Source: Benincasa hispida (Eukaryota > Streptophyta > Magnoliopsida > Cucurbitales > Cucurbitaceae). From it: a stretch of DNA of 64,000 nt. A model generated the notes under the pieces. It was not told the origin of the DNA. It ran no database searches and saw only the letters and a list, made by a program, of their open reading frames with translations. The position numbers were made by a program, and so were the translations under genes. Positions 12,553 through 24,700 of the stretch are shown here, piece by piece; the stretch's first letter is position 1; every line of letters starts with the position of its first letter. Location of the stretch: positions 42,731,121-42,795,120 of the forward strand of contig NC_052354.1 of NCBI RefSeq assembly GCF_009727055.1, given 5' to 3'.

Positions 12553-13369
12553 ATTTAAAATTTTCCCTTTTTTAATTACTCGTAAATAAAATTATACAAT
12601 TATCGCCTCTCAATTAGGTGAATACTTGGAAAAAATTAGGAAGAAAATAATTTAATTGTATTGAAAATTGCTTATTTGGGGATATCTAAGCAGGTTTAAA
12701 CATTTTATCTTTATATATATATATAAAAAAAAAATCATTTAGAAATGCGTTAATAATATTGAAACAACTAAAGAAAAAAGAAAAGAAGAAAATGAAAAAA
12801 CGTTTAAAGAGAGAGAGGAGAGTTTTGTTAAGATTATTAAAAACAAAATATTCTCTAATCCAGCCTCAAATCACGTTAAAACAAATCTTTTAATTTCATG
12901 ATAAATAATAAATAAAGCCTTGGAACGAAAGTGCAGACCTTCCTGGGATAAGTTTTATGTTAATATGTTAAAAAAAAGGATGAATAATTAATGTAAGTGA
13001 CAATGATATCATTAAACCTCATTTTTATATTGTGGGTCGTTTTAATATATTGGGTGTTGATTAATATTTGGATATAGTCTAGGTTCAACACATCTTTATG
13101 CACCTCTTTCAATTATAAAGGGAAAAAATATAAAAAATATATATTTTTTAAATGAAATTTTTGGCACGTGGCAATTTATAATTGGACATTGAGTGGACTG
13201 CACAAAAATGGATGTAGTTCGAGATGCACCCAAATATTTTTCTTTCCTTGTTTAAGTACAACATAGTTGCATGTCAATTATGATTGAACAAAGTTCACTT
13301 TTAACTTATATATTTAGTGTTTAAGTCATTAATTATTTGAAAAGTTTTCACAAATAAAAAAGAATTGTC
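12553..13369. other. AT-rich intergenic DNA
   Basis: A short TA-repeat with A-run lies at 12712-12735. Nothing else recognised. Confidence 0.4.
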
Positions 13370-13500
13370 AAACTCCTATCAGCATAGACTTCTAAGCGTC
13401 TATTACATATAGTATCAATGATAGATTGATAGACTTCTATCGGTCTTTATCCGCCTCTATCAAAGAAGATTAAATTTTGCTATTTTGTATAAATAGTTCC
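13370..13500. repeat. GATAGACT dispersed repeat, copy 1
   Basis: Words 'gatagacttctatcgg' and 'tcaatgatagattgatagac' followed by 'ttttgctattttgtataaat'. It is the first of six copies between 13 and 24 kb. Confidence 0.5.
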
Positions 13501-13579
13501 ACGTATTTTTTTTTTTTTTTTTTTAAGAGTGTTTTCAAAATTAACACTTGAATTCTTAGACAAATTTTAAAAGCAAAAT

Positions 13580-13612
<33 letters not shown>

Positions 13613-15659
13613 GAAAATCTTCCTAATTATTTCAATCATTTATTTACAATATGTTTATAGTAATACTCTCTCAACCACCATATTTTGAATGTAAATACTT
13701 TTTTTTATGGCAAATAAGTTGCAAGTATTGTTTATTTATTTAAAATCTTCAAAAGATTGCGATCATCTATATGAATAAACAATATTTTCATTGCTAATTC
13801 TCCAAAGTCAATTTCAAGATATATTTTCATTTATTTATTCAACATAAGATGACAATTATCAAGTTAGTTGGATGTAGATGTTTTCATTATAAATTTGTTT
13901 CTCCTTTGATGATTTTCCCACACAATAATTCCTTCTTAAAAAATTTGAACAAAATTTTTTCATTATTCAAAAGAATTATTGGAAAGCAAGTTAATATTCA
14001 AGTCTTTGTTTAACTAAAATATATAGCCACCTGTGGTGGAAAACTAGGCATCAATAAATTTATTATAAAGTCACACACACTACAATGACAGCTGGATATA
14101 GAACTTTTCATCCGCACTTGAAAATTTTAAGTGACAAAAAAACAATGGACTTTTAATGTAGATATTAATTTAAAATGGGATTTTGCAAATATAGCAATTA
14201 ATAAAAATTGAATCTAAAGATATAACTCAACTCGTTCAGGAATATGTCATCTACCAAGAGATCATAATTGTTTACTTCTTTCTTTTCATATATCTTTTAA
14301 TTATAACAAAAATAAAATAAAAAGAAAAAAGAAAAAAAATCAGTTGCAACGGTAAAAGTGACGGTCATAGGTCTACAAAAGATAACTCAGAGTATCTAAA
14401 GTTTCATGGTAAAGTCTTGAACTTTTTTAGTTTAACAACATATAGGATAGGAAAAAGGAATTTATGATTTTTTTTCTAATGTTGTGAAACATTAAATTTT
14501 AAAATCAACAACATAATTTATCTCGAATTAAATACTTTTTCTTCTTATTTCCTATTAGTAATGAGTGAATTTAAACTTTCTAAAATAGGTCAAAGACCAC
14601 GAAAATACATTCAAGATAAAGTGCACTTGGAGTTTATATAAGTATATGTGTCAACTAATCATTTATCTAAATAAATCTAATCCTAACTCATAGATAAGAA
14701 AAGATTCATCACATCATAATTCGAAGAGAAAATGGTAAACTTTTTATGATTCTCCTAATAAATATATTATTATACCTCTATATGAAGTAATTTCAATTTG
14801 ACCTTAATCAGGAACTAAAACTTTTCATCTTTTTCTGTTCTATAGTTTTTTATCTCTAACTTTGGTATTAGATTTTTTTTTTTTTTTCCAATCTCCTGTT
14901 TCAAATTATAATTTTTTTTTTGTTGGTGTCATGTAAGATGATACGTATTTTTTCTATCTGAATTTTGTCATAACTGTTATTATTTTTCACTTTTATGATT
15001 TGGTATAAGTATATAAAATGCAAATGTATACCAATATTTAAACGTGAATGCTATTTAAGCTACATTTAGATTTTGCATAAAAGTAAAAGACATGGAAAGG
15101 ATAAATGAAAAAGGAAAAATATGGACTAAAATTGAAACTTCAATCTACCATTTTACTCTTTCTTTTAAAAAAGATACACAAAGCAAAATAGTTTTTTTTC
15201 CCTTTATTTTTCTTTACTTCTTTTTTAATATATATATTGTTTTTATAAGACGACCTAATGAAAGGGATAATCGTATATTTTTATATAAAAACATTTGTTT
15301 AATTTTGATGACGAATTAAAAAATTATCTCAGCATAGAACTAATGATTAAGAATTGTGTTCTTCAAATACGTTTAGGAGTAGTTTCTTAAATTCTTTTAC
15401 ATATAAAAAAATATTGAAAATTAATATGGAAGTATGCATTGCACGTCAAACAAAGTTATGAACAATGTTACAATGTTCTACCGAACATTCAACAAATATA
15501 AATAATAAATTATAAAGTGAACATCAATGATTGGTAACTCAGTTCGATGAATAACACCTACGTCTGGGGAACAATATGGTCAAGAAAAATAACTTGTAAT
15601 AGATGATAAACAATTACAACATAGTACTTATTCGTAATGACTATACAATTACAATGACC
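13501..15659. other. AT-rich intergenic DNA
   Basis: Long poly-T tracts (13508-13523, 13584-13611) and no coding or RNA gene recognised. The 75-codon frame at 15092 has no family resemblance. Confidence 0.4.
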
Positions 15660-15840
15660 CATGTATTACTTAATCATTTAACCGTTTACCTATGCTCCCC
15701 CAAGATATAAGATTCCTTCTATCGGATATTTAGGCTTCCCCTAAGAAAGGATATCAGTGAAGAACATTTTAGGCTCCTCTTAAGACTAAGACTCTCCCTC
15801 TAGATTTAAGCTCCCCTTAAGTCATGAGACTCCCTTTCAC
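15660..15840 (-). repeat. repeated polypurine-tract-like motif (retroelement 3' region?)
   Basis: On the minus strand the phrases AAGGGGAGC, AGAGGGAGTC, AGAGGAGCC and AGGGGAAGCC follow each other at roughly 20-50 bp. Such serial purine motifs precede the 3' LTR in some plant copia elements. No adjacent LTR is evident, so this is a lone remnant at best. Confidence 0.3.
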
Positions 15841-16639
15841 TTGTATTTCACTTGTACTTTATCTTTTTCTTTCGAGCAAAGACCACTTCAATCGTTTAGT
15901 TTAGGCACCACCTAAATCTGAGAATCTATTCTCAAAAAGTATACTCATATAACACACAACTAGCTTGGAGTATGTCTCCAACTCACAGTAACAAAATCTT
16001 CCACGCCTTCGAAGATTGACAAAATAAACACTTGTGACAAAAGAACTCCACATGACAAATTACGGCTCTCCAAACTTTTTTATAAAAACGATCCGCCTTG
16101 ATCCAAAGACTAAGAGTCTTTAAATAAGCACGACAAATACATAGAAAGGGCAACCCTAATTTTCAAAAATAGTCGCGCACGGAGATGGAAAAGATTTGCA
16201 ATAATACTACTGACAAGATTACATAAGAAAAGTATTTTGCAGAAACAACATTTCTAAAAAACATCCATTAACTAAAAAGGCCAAATGCAAAGACAAACCG
16301 ACCAATAACGATCTACCTTAAACAAATATTCCCAATACACAATGTGTAACCATTGTAATAATCAGTAATAGCTGAAAATCACTTAAATTTTTTTTATCTC
16401 GTAACATTTTTAGAAGAAACACTCGAAAGTGTTTTATTTTATTTTATTTTACATTTTAGAATATACATACATAAAGTACATGTTTATTAGTGATAGTCAA
16501 TTTTAATATGATAAGTAGTTTGAATAATTAATATTTTATCTTCAAGAGAAGTCTTAAAATTTTAAAAATAACAAAAAAGGGAATTACATTTAAGAGAAAT
16601 AAAATAGATGAGTGAAATAAATTAGAGATGTCATTATTT
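15841..16639. other. unassigned intergenic sequence
   Basis: Less AT-rich than its surroundings up to about 16350, suggesting old retroelement sequence on the minus strand. No frame or motif identifies it. Confidence 0.3.
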
Positions 16640-16745
16640 TATAAATATAGCAAAATGTCATTATTATCAGTAATAGACTGCGATAGACCACGATAGACAT
16701 AAAAAGACAATTTTGAAATTCATAGCAATATCCATTTTAAACACC
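16640..16745. repeat. GATAGACT dispersed repeat, copy 2
   Basis: 'taatagactgcgatagacc' followed by 'acgatagacat' and 'aattcatagcaatatcc'. Confidence 0.45.
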
Positions 16746-17099
16746 ATTTTAATTATTTAACATTTGATTAAACAAATCGTATGATTTAAAATAGCATCAA
16801 CAATTGTATTTCAAAGTGTAAAATTAAATATTGAATTTATTTTAAATGAGTAAAATTTTGTTTCACAATGTAATTTTAGACATCACAAAAATGATTTTAA
16901 ACTATGCATTCTCAAACATGCAGTTAGTTACTCAAATAAATTTATTGAAAACATGACAAAAACATAATCGTTTTCATTAAAATTACTTCTATTACAAATA
17001 TTATTAGAAAAAGATACTTTTTCGTTAAGATACTATTTTGTTCTTTATATTTTAAGCTTGTCCCATTTTTTTATTTATTTTTTTATTTTTTAGAGAAGA

Positions 17100-17170
17100 A
17101 AACATAAGATCAGGGGTGCACCCGAAGATCTCTACTAAGTGGACACATTCTTAACACCTCATCATCTCCC
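17100..17170 (-). repeat. SINE-like repeat, copy 2 (reverse)
   Basis: The reverse complement reads 'gatgatgaggtgttaagaat', 'gtgtccacttagtagagatc' and 'gggtgcacccctgatc', matching the copy at 45003. Confidence 0.45.
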
Positions 17171-17199
17171 ATTAAGATATATCACTAATAACATATGGA

Positions 17200-17900
17200 A
17201 AATACAAATTTAAACACATTGAACTCAAGGCTAGAGGTAAGCCTGAAGGGCAAAACAAAGAAGATTACAAATGATAGAAAGCACTTAGATTTAGTGCAAT
17301 TTGAGCGGAGTGTATGGTTTGAAGAGCTTGTTTCGATGTGTCCAAATACAATTAATAGATCTAATCTCGTCCCAAAGATTATTTGAGTTTTTAAATTGGT
17401 CTTTGAAAGTTCTACTATTCCTTTCATTCCAAATATTCCAGAGCACTGTGGCCACCAAATTGTAAGTGATGATCGCTTTTTTTGAGAAGTTCTACACATG
17501 GAGGAGACTTAACTCTTTTGTAATAGCACTACCATTCTACCAACCAACATTGTTATATACCAACTCCCACGAACTTTTTGCATATTCACAGGAGATAAAA
17601 AGATGGTCCATATTCTCCCCATTTTTTTTGGCAAAGAATGCACTAGTTCGGGTTTAGAGAGTGTTTATGAAGTTTTTTTTTTTTTTTTTGAAGAATCTCC
17701 ATTGTATTAATGTTCTTGTGTGATAGAGACCAAATGAATAATTTGACTTTTTTTGGAATGCTTGTTTTTTAGAGGAGCGTGTAAGTCTTACTGTCTGTAG
17801 GGATATCCATCGTGCTGATTTGAGAATGGAGGGATTCTTTTGTGGAGGAGATTTTAAAGATACCATCGCTGCAAAGCTTCCAAATCGTTTTGTCATTACC
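17200..17900 (-). pseudogene. LINE (L1-type) 3' ORF2 fragment, zf-RVT region
   Basis: Read from 17900 down, pieces in shifting frames give 'IPKKVKLFIWSLSHKNINTM' (about 17760-17700), then 'ENMDHLFISCEYAKSSWELV' (17615-17555), then 'VATVLWNIWNERNSRTFKD' (17455-17400). These are the zinc-binding reverse-transcriptase (zf-RVT) domain and the downstream W-N-I-W-x-E-R-N block typical of plant L1-type LINE ORF2 C-termini. A long poly-T at 17674-17690 (poly-A on the coding strand), stops and frameshifts show a dead copy. The reverse transcriptase core is absent, and no target duplication was found. Confidence 0.7.
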
Positions 17901-18295
17901 TTTGCTGCTTTGAGGAATAGTTAGATTCAACTTCAAATTATTTCACTATTCAAGATCTCTCTCTAAAGGGCCTTCATAAATCTTCAATTTTAATCTGCCT
18001 TCATAAATCTTCAATTTTAATCCACATACTTTCAATAAACCTTAAATTTAGTTTCTCGAAATTAATTTTTCATGAAATTAATTAAATAATAATAATAATT
18101 TTCAGGAAAGAAAAGTACAATATGGGACATATTTTCAAAATTTGTAGTAAAATGCTATTAAAAAATAATTAAAAAAACAAACATTAATCACTAAATTTAA
18201 GATTTATTGAAAGTACGAGAACTAAAATTGAACCATAGAAAGTACAAAAACTAAAACTAAATAATTAACAATGTATAGGGACGAAAATGGTACTT

Positions 18296-18400
18296 TGGTT
18301 TGTGGGCATAATGAGTATGTTAGGAATGTGTCAACTTAATTGACATATCTTAGTGTGTCTACTAATCACTCTTACCTCTAGTACATTATTTAAAAAAATA
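18296..18400 (+). repeat. SINE-like repeat, copy 3
   Basis: 'atgtgtcaacttaattgaca' and 'tagtgtgtctactaatcac', then an A-rich end at 18389-18403. It lies just upstream of the lipoxygenase promoter. Confidence 0.45.
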
Positions 18401-18503
18401 AAAACATTGGTATAGGGACGAAAATGGTATTTTAACGTTTTTTTTATAAAAAAAAATGCTTAAACCCCAGTCTTCAGTTTGTTTTCACTCATTAGTTTCG
18501 TGC

Positions 18504-18510
18504 TATAAAT
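18504..18510 (+). promoter_or_regulatory. putative TATA box of the lipoxygenase gene
   Basis: TATAAAT lies 59 bp before the chosen start codon (18569). A start site about 30 bp downstream would give a leader near 35 nt and would exclude the ATG at 18516, which otherwise opens a nine-codon upstream frame. No other control element was identified. Confidence 0.4.
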
Positions 18511-18568
18511 TGAAAATGGTTTGTTATTTTCTTTTATACTCATAGCCTCTTTATTATTATTGTTAAAG

Positions 18569-18764
18569 ATGTTGCTTCATACCATATCAAAACTCAAGAG
18601 TCGAGGCAAAGGAGAGGTGCAGAAGATTAAAGGGAAAGTGGTTTTATTGAGAAGTAATTCCTTGGATTACAATGAAATTCAGTCTTCAGTTCTTGACAAT
18701 ATCAGTGAGTTTTGGGGAGCAAAAGTTTCTTTTCAGCTCATCAGTTCTGTTAATGGTGATAGAT
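18569..18764 (+). CDS. lipoxygenase exon 1
   Basis: Residues 1-65 plus one base. Basic N-terminus, then '[19 protein letters not shown]', the start of the PLAT domain. The donor is AGAT|GTAAGT; joining its last T to CA of exon 2 makes a serine codon. Confidence 0.88.
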
Positions 18765-21700
18765 GTAAGTTTCTTATATTCTTAGTTAAACTACATGATA
18801 ATGATTTTATTTTCAATTTTCTTTTTAAAAAAATTACATGCATCAAATAAAGGTTCCATCTTCAAGGCGTTGAAAAATCCAACCTTCGACTTGCATCGAC
18901 AGTGAGTGTCTATGTCGATGCCAGTCTATATGATTCTTTCTCGACGGATCTATCCAAACAAAAATTTCCGACTAAATATACGGATGCGTCGGCGAAAGTT
19001 TTAGTTGGAGTTTTCTAAAGCTTTCTCGACGGGTTTTTGCGTTGATTAAACTTTTTTTTTTTATAGTGATGTTTATTATGGTTGTTTGATATTGATTTAG
19101 TTGTAATAAGTTTGTAGAAACCTTTTTTTTTTTTTTAGTAATTTTCAAATTTTGATATAGAATTTGAAAATATATCTAAAATATTATTAGATAGCAAAAA
19201 GGTTATTAAATCAGTTCTAAACATTCTTCAATTTTATTTTTTTTAGTACAACCTTCTACTTAAAAAAATGTCTTATAAGTGGATAAATTTAAATATTTTG
19301 TGTAATAGGCTTCTGAATATCGATGTAATTCAAATTCTTAGTCCTATGTCAGTTGACTTTTTTTTTTATCTCCAAATGGAAATTTTTTAACCTATTTCAT
19401 CAAATATTTGTAATTTTCATGTGGCATTTTGTTAAACAGCAAAGGAATTACAAGGAAAAGTGGGAAAGAAAACTTATTTGGGAAATTGGATGGCAAAAAT
19501 GGTACCTGTATCACCAGGGGAAACAGTGTTCAAAATAAGTTTTGATTGGGATGAAGATATAGGAATTCCAGGAGCTTTCTTAATAAGAAATAATCATTTT
19601 ACCAAATTTTTCCTCAAATCTCTCACTCTTGAAGATGTTCCTTGTGTTGGAAGGATCCATTTTGATTGCAACTCTTGGATTTACCCTTCTGGAAAGTACA
19701 AATCTGATCGTATTTTCTTTGTCAATAAGGTATGATCTATTAACTTTTGTTTTTATTTTTTGTTTCTCGTTTTTTATTTTTTTTAAAACTAGAATAACTA
19801 TTTATGGTTTTTTTTTAAAAAAAATCTAAACAAAATTTGTTTGATAATTATGTTTTGTTTTCGCATTTTTTCTCTCTTTTATAACTTAATTTAAATATCA
19901 GTTGGTTATATAATATAAAAATATCAAAACAGATTATAAAGAAATTAGTATGGAACGGTTATATTATCTAATGTAAATAGGTCTAGAAAACAATGCATTA
20001 ATAAAGCTGATTCTTATGTATGTATGGATGTATATATGTATATGTGAGTGTTCGGGTCAATTTAAGCAATATACCAACTAATCTTACAGGACTCCCCACT
20101 TGAACCTACAAGGTTGGTGTCAAGGAAACTCGTAGGAATATTAAATCCTAAGTATAGGTGGTCGCTATGGATTGAACCCATGAACTCTTAGTAATTTATC
20201 AAAATCATGCTCTCTATTTATCTCTAATCCAATCCCTAATTGTTAATAAAGTAAATTCTCATACTTTAAATGTTACTACAATTTGATTTGTAAATATTAT
20301 CTCTCATTCAAATCTTATTTTTTTAGAAAAAGATAATAGTCTCCCACTCGAGTTCTTTGCCTTAAATGATGTTGCTTGTCATTGTAGAAAATATAAAATA
20401 CCAATTGAAAATTTTAAATCCTAAATAAAAGGTTAAAATGAGCATATATAGCTCAAGTAGCATAAAGATTATCTTATCGTCCTAAAGGTTAGATGTTTGA
20501 TTCTTCCTCTACTTCACGAAGTTTTTAAAAAATTCAAATATATATATAATTCAAATAATATATATATACATATATATATGAAAAAAATTAAGAAATAAAT
20601 TAAATAATATATAAATATACATATTGCAAATTAAGAATTAATTTATAATTTATTCACCCTTATTTTGTTTTCTCTCACCTCTTTTTTTTCCCTGAGTTCT
20701 ATTAGCATTTTGACGTGTCTAGCTAATTTTCTTTTTTTTTTTTTTTTTTTATCAACTTATGTGATAAATAAAAGGATAAGATCTCTATTGATAAGAGAAT
20801 TCTTATGTATATAATTTGAAAGCAAATAATAGTAAAATATCACAATCGATCTACGATAGATTGTGATAGATTATTATCTATGTCATGATAGTAATTTATC
20901 ATAATCTATTACAGATAAACAATGAATTTCTATATTTATAATTATTTTGATTCATTTTTCTATATTTAAAAATAACTCTTATATTATTATGTAATAGAGT
21001 CTCTCATTAATTAATTTAAATTTTATCAAAATTCAACGATGGAGACCTTTTAATTATTCACAAGTTGGATCAAAATTCAATCATTGGGTTATTATTTTTT
21101 TTAAAAAAAAAAAAATTGGACTTTCATTCTTATTTTATTTTGATATCTTTAAAATATTTTATTTTAGTCAAACCCTTAATTAGATAAGAAAAACATTATT
21201 CTATCCATTTTCATTAATTTTTTTTCCTATAATAAAATTGACACGGCCAGTCTCAATTATCCTCCAGTATTCTAATGAATATCTATTCGAATATAGTTTT
21301 GAATTATATATCTTTGAAAGGTCAAAGATAATATTATTGCAGCATTTGAAAAAAATAAGAATATTTTTTAAATAAAGAAGAAAAATTCATCTAAATTTCT
21401 TTTAAAGTTGAACAAAATAGTTTACATGAAATGTTTTCTTTTATATGAACGTGACTAAGTAGAAACTTAATACGTGAAAGATGTGTCACTCGTAATTTAT
21501 TGGCTTGATGAATATAATTTATGAAAACAATAGTCATTATTATAGAAAAATACTAATTACAAAAAGAAGAACAATATTTATACAAAAGTTGGGGATTACA
21601 CCTTGGTTAATTTATGTGGTTAGTTATTTGTGAATATTCAAATAATGATAAATAAGATGCCCAATCCAACTTTACTTTTTATGGATATAATTATTTAATT

Positions 21701-24700
21701 GCTATCAAAATATTATTATTTAATATATTATTAACTATTGCACTCAAAATAGAAGTTCAAATCCTTTGATCTTTCACAAAATATAGATATCCTAATTAAT
21801 TGGTATAAATTTTTACAAATAAAAAAAAAATCAAACTATTTACAGAAATTAAAAAAAAAAAAAAAAACACTGATGGTCATAGACTTTTACTAGCATCTAT
21901 CAGAAATAGAAACTAATATAAGTCTATCATTGAAAGAGAATGATAGAAGTCTATCAATATCTATAAGTGATAAAAACTAATAGAAATCTAAAATGATAAA
22001 TTTTGTTATTTTATGTAAATAATTTTCCTTATTTTTCTATTTTTGAAAATCTCCTTTAAATTATTTATAACTTTATTTTGGTCCAATCAATTCTTTAGGC
22101 ATATATTCCCAATGAAACACCAGAGCCACTTCGAAAGTATAGGGAGGATGAGCTCAAGAACTTAAGAGGAGATGGAAGAGGAGAACGTCAAGAATGGGAT
22201 AGAATATATGATTATGATATCTACAACGATCTTGAAGATCCAAATAATGGTTCTACATATGTTCGTCCTATTCTTGGAGCCTCAATGCAATACCCTTATC
22301 CTCGTAGAGGAAGAACGGGACGGTCACCTTCAAAAAAAGGTCAACGACTTTAATTAAATTTTAGATTTGTTTTTAAAAAAATTATTTTAAAGGACAAAAC
22401 TACTGAAAATATGTACAAATAATAACAAAACATCACAGTCTATTCGTAATAAACAACGATAGATCGTGATAGACTACTATCTGTATCTATCATGACACAG
22501 ATAGATACATATAGTATATATCACGGTCTATTGCAGATAGACAGTGAAATTTTATGTAAATATTTTGGTTTAATTTTTTATATTTAAAAATAACCTCTAT
22601 TTTTTTTTCAAATAATTAGATATAAAACATGTCTAAAAATGATTTTAAAATGACCAAAATCAACTAGAAACACCTATATTTTAAAATGATGATGTTTGAA
22701 AATGTTCGTTAAGTGATTTTGAAAGAATATAAAACCACTGTTAATCACTTTGTGATAGGTTTTTTTAATGAAAGAAAACTTCTTCAATTTTCTTTTATTT
22801 TGTCTGAACGTGAAAAGTTAAAATTTTTGTTTGACTTCAACGTTGATAGTACCTTTTGTATTTTTCTTAAATTGTTTATCACTCTAAAAGTTTTTTTATA
22901 ATTTCGATGTCTAACTTTATTCTCTCTAAATTGTTTATCCTTTTTTCTCTTCAATATTTTTCTTAAAAATCTCTTTGCTTTCTTATCTTTATAATATTTG
23001 TATTTTTTTCTCTCTAATTTTTTTTTTTTTTTTTTTTTTTGTCATTCTACAATTTTTTATCCCCAACATTTTCTATTTGATTTAAAATTTTCTCTAAAAT
23101 ATTTATGTGTCCCTCCCTCTAAAATTCTCATTCCTCTTCGAACTATATAAATTAACAACAGTTAAATACCATTAAAAAAAAATAATAATGTAGGATGCAT
23201 CTAATGGGACAACTTATGATTAAACACTTTGATTACTTTACAAAGATATATACAATTCAGAATGTACTCAAATATATTTTTCATAAAAAAAAATGTTAAT
23301 AATGACACTTTAAACTGTCACCAAATTCTATCAATAATATATGTCAATTATCATTGAACTAAACTCATTTTGTCATAAAATTTTAGTATCAAGCAAATAT
23401 TTTATTTCATAGTTTTTTTTTTTTTTTTTTTGTCAACAAAAACTTGTCGTGATAGTTTTAATGCTTATAATTATCCATACAAGTTATTTTTTGAATATAT
23501 GGTATTTTTTATAGGATAATTGTAATGGTAACACTTTAAGACTAATAATTAATTGTACAACAATTATTTTAAAGAATTGTCAATATACCAAAATCTATAA
23601 GTGGTAAACCCTATCATGATAGACTCGTACTAGTGATACGCTTTATTGCTGATAGACTCCTACTAGCAATATAGTTTAACATATTATGACAATAATTTTT
23701 TTTGCATTTTACTAAATTTACTTATTCTTTGGACGTAATTGCTATATTTGTAACCAGCTACTTTCATGTAACGTGCTATTATGGTTAATTACCAGATAAA
23801 AACTATGAGAGTAGATTGTCATCATCTTTGACCCTAAACATTTATGTCCCAAGAGATGAAAGATTTGGTCACCTGAAGGAATCAGATTTTCTCGCTTATA
23901 CATTAAAATCAATAGCTCAGTCTATTAAACCTGGGCTTGAAGAACTATTTAACAGAAATCCAAGAGAATTTGATTCCTTCCAAGATGTTCTTAATCTCTA
24001 TGAAGGAGGGTTTTCTCTTCCCAAAAGTTTGCTTGAGAAGTTTAGGCAGAGCATTCCTGCCCCATTGCTTAAGGAAATTTTCAGAACTGATGGAGAAAAG
24101 TTTCTCAAATTTCCACTGCCTCAAGTCATCCAAGGTCTGTAACAATTAATTCTCTTGCACCCAATTAGTTTCTCTATTTTAATTTGTTGAGGATGTTTGT
24201 GTGCATAGCTTATACTTTGAGTTTCGTTCTATTTTAGTTACCTACTTTTCAAATGTCTAAAATTTTGAGAAAAGAGATATTTCATCCATCAATACATGAG
24301 AAACATACAAAGATATAGCAAGATTATTATAGTATAAATTTAATATATCTACTTTAATCTATGTATTTTCATTTATTTTTATTAGCAATAAATGTGTTAG
24401 GTTTTGTATAAATTTAAATAATACATGAGTTGACTCTTTTCTAAATATATATAATATATATGAGTCTATTCATTATAGTATAATTTCATCATTATTTTTT
24501 AAGAAAATTTTTTAAGTTTCAGCCAAATTAATAATAATAAAAATATATATACATATGTTGTTATTTTTTATAGTTTTCAAAACTTTGTTTGCCTAAAAAT
24601 AAATATTTGTGCGACGTTGATTTTAATTTTTATACTTTAAATTTAGATCTCTAAATTTTTAAATATTTAATTTTGATCTCTTATATTTTTAATGATCTTC

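Noticed and set aside
18521..18568. Upstream in-frame start giving an N-terminal hydrophobic extension of the lipoxygenase
   Set aside because: The 16 extra residues do not resemble LOX N-termini, the codon is not ATG, and it would leave almost no leader after the TATA box.
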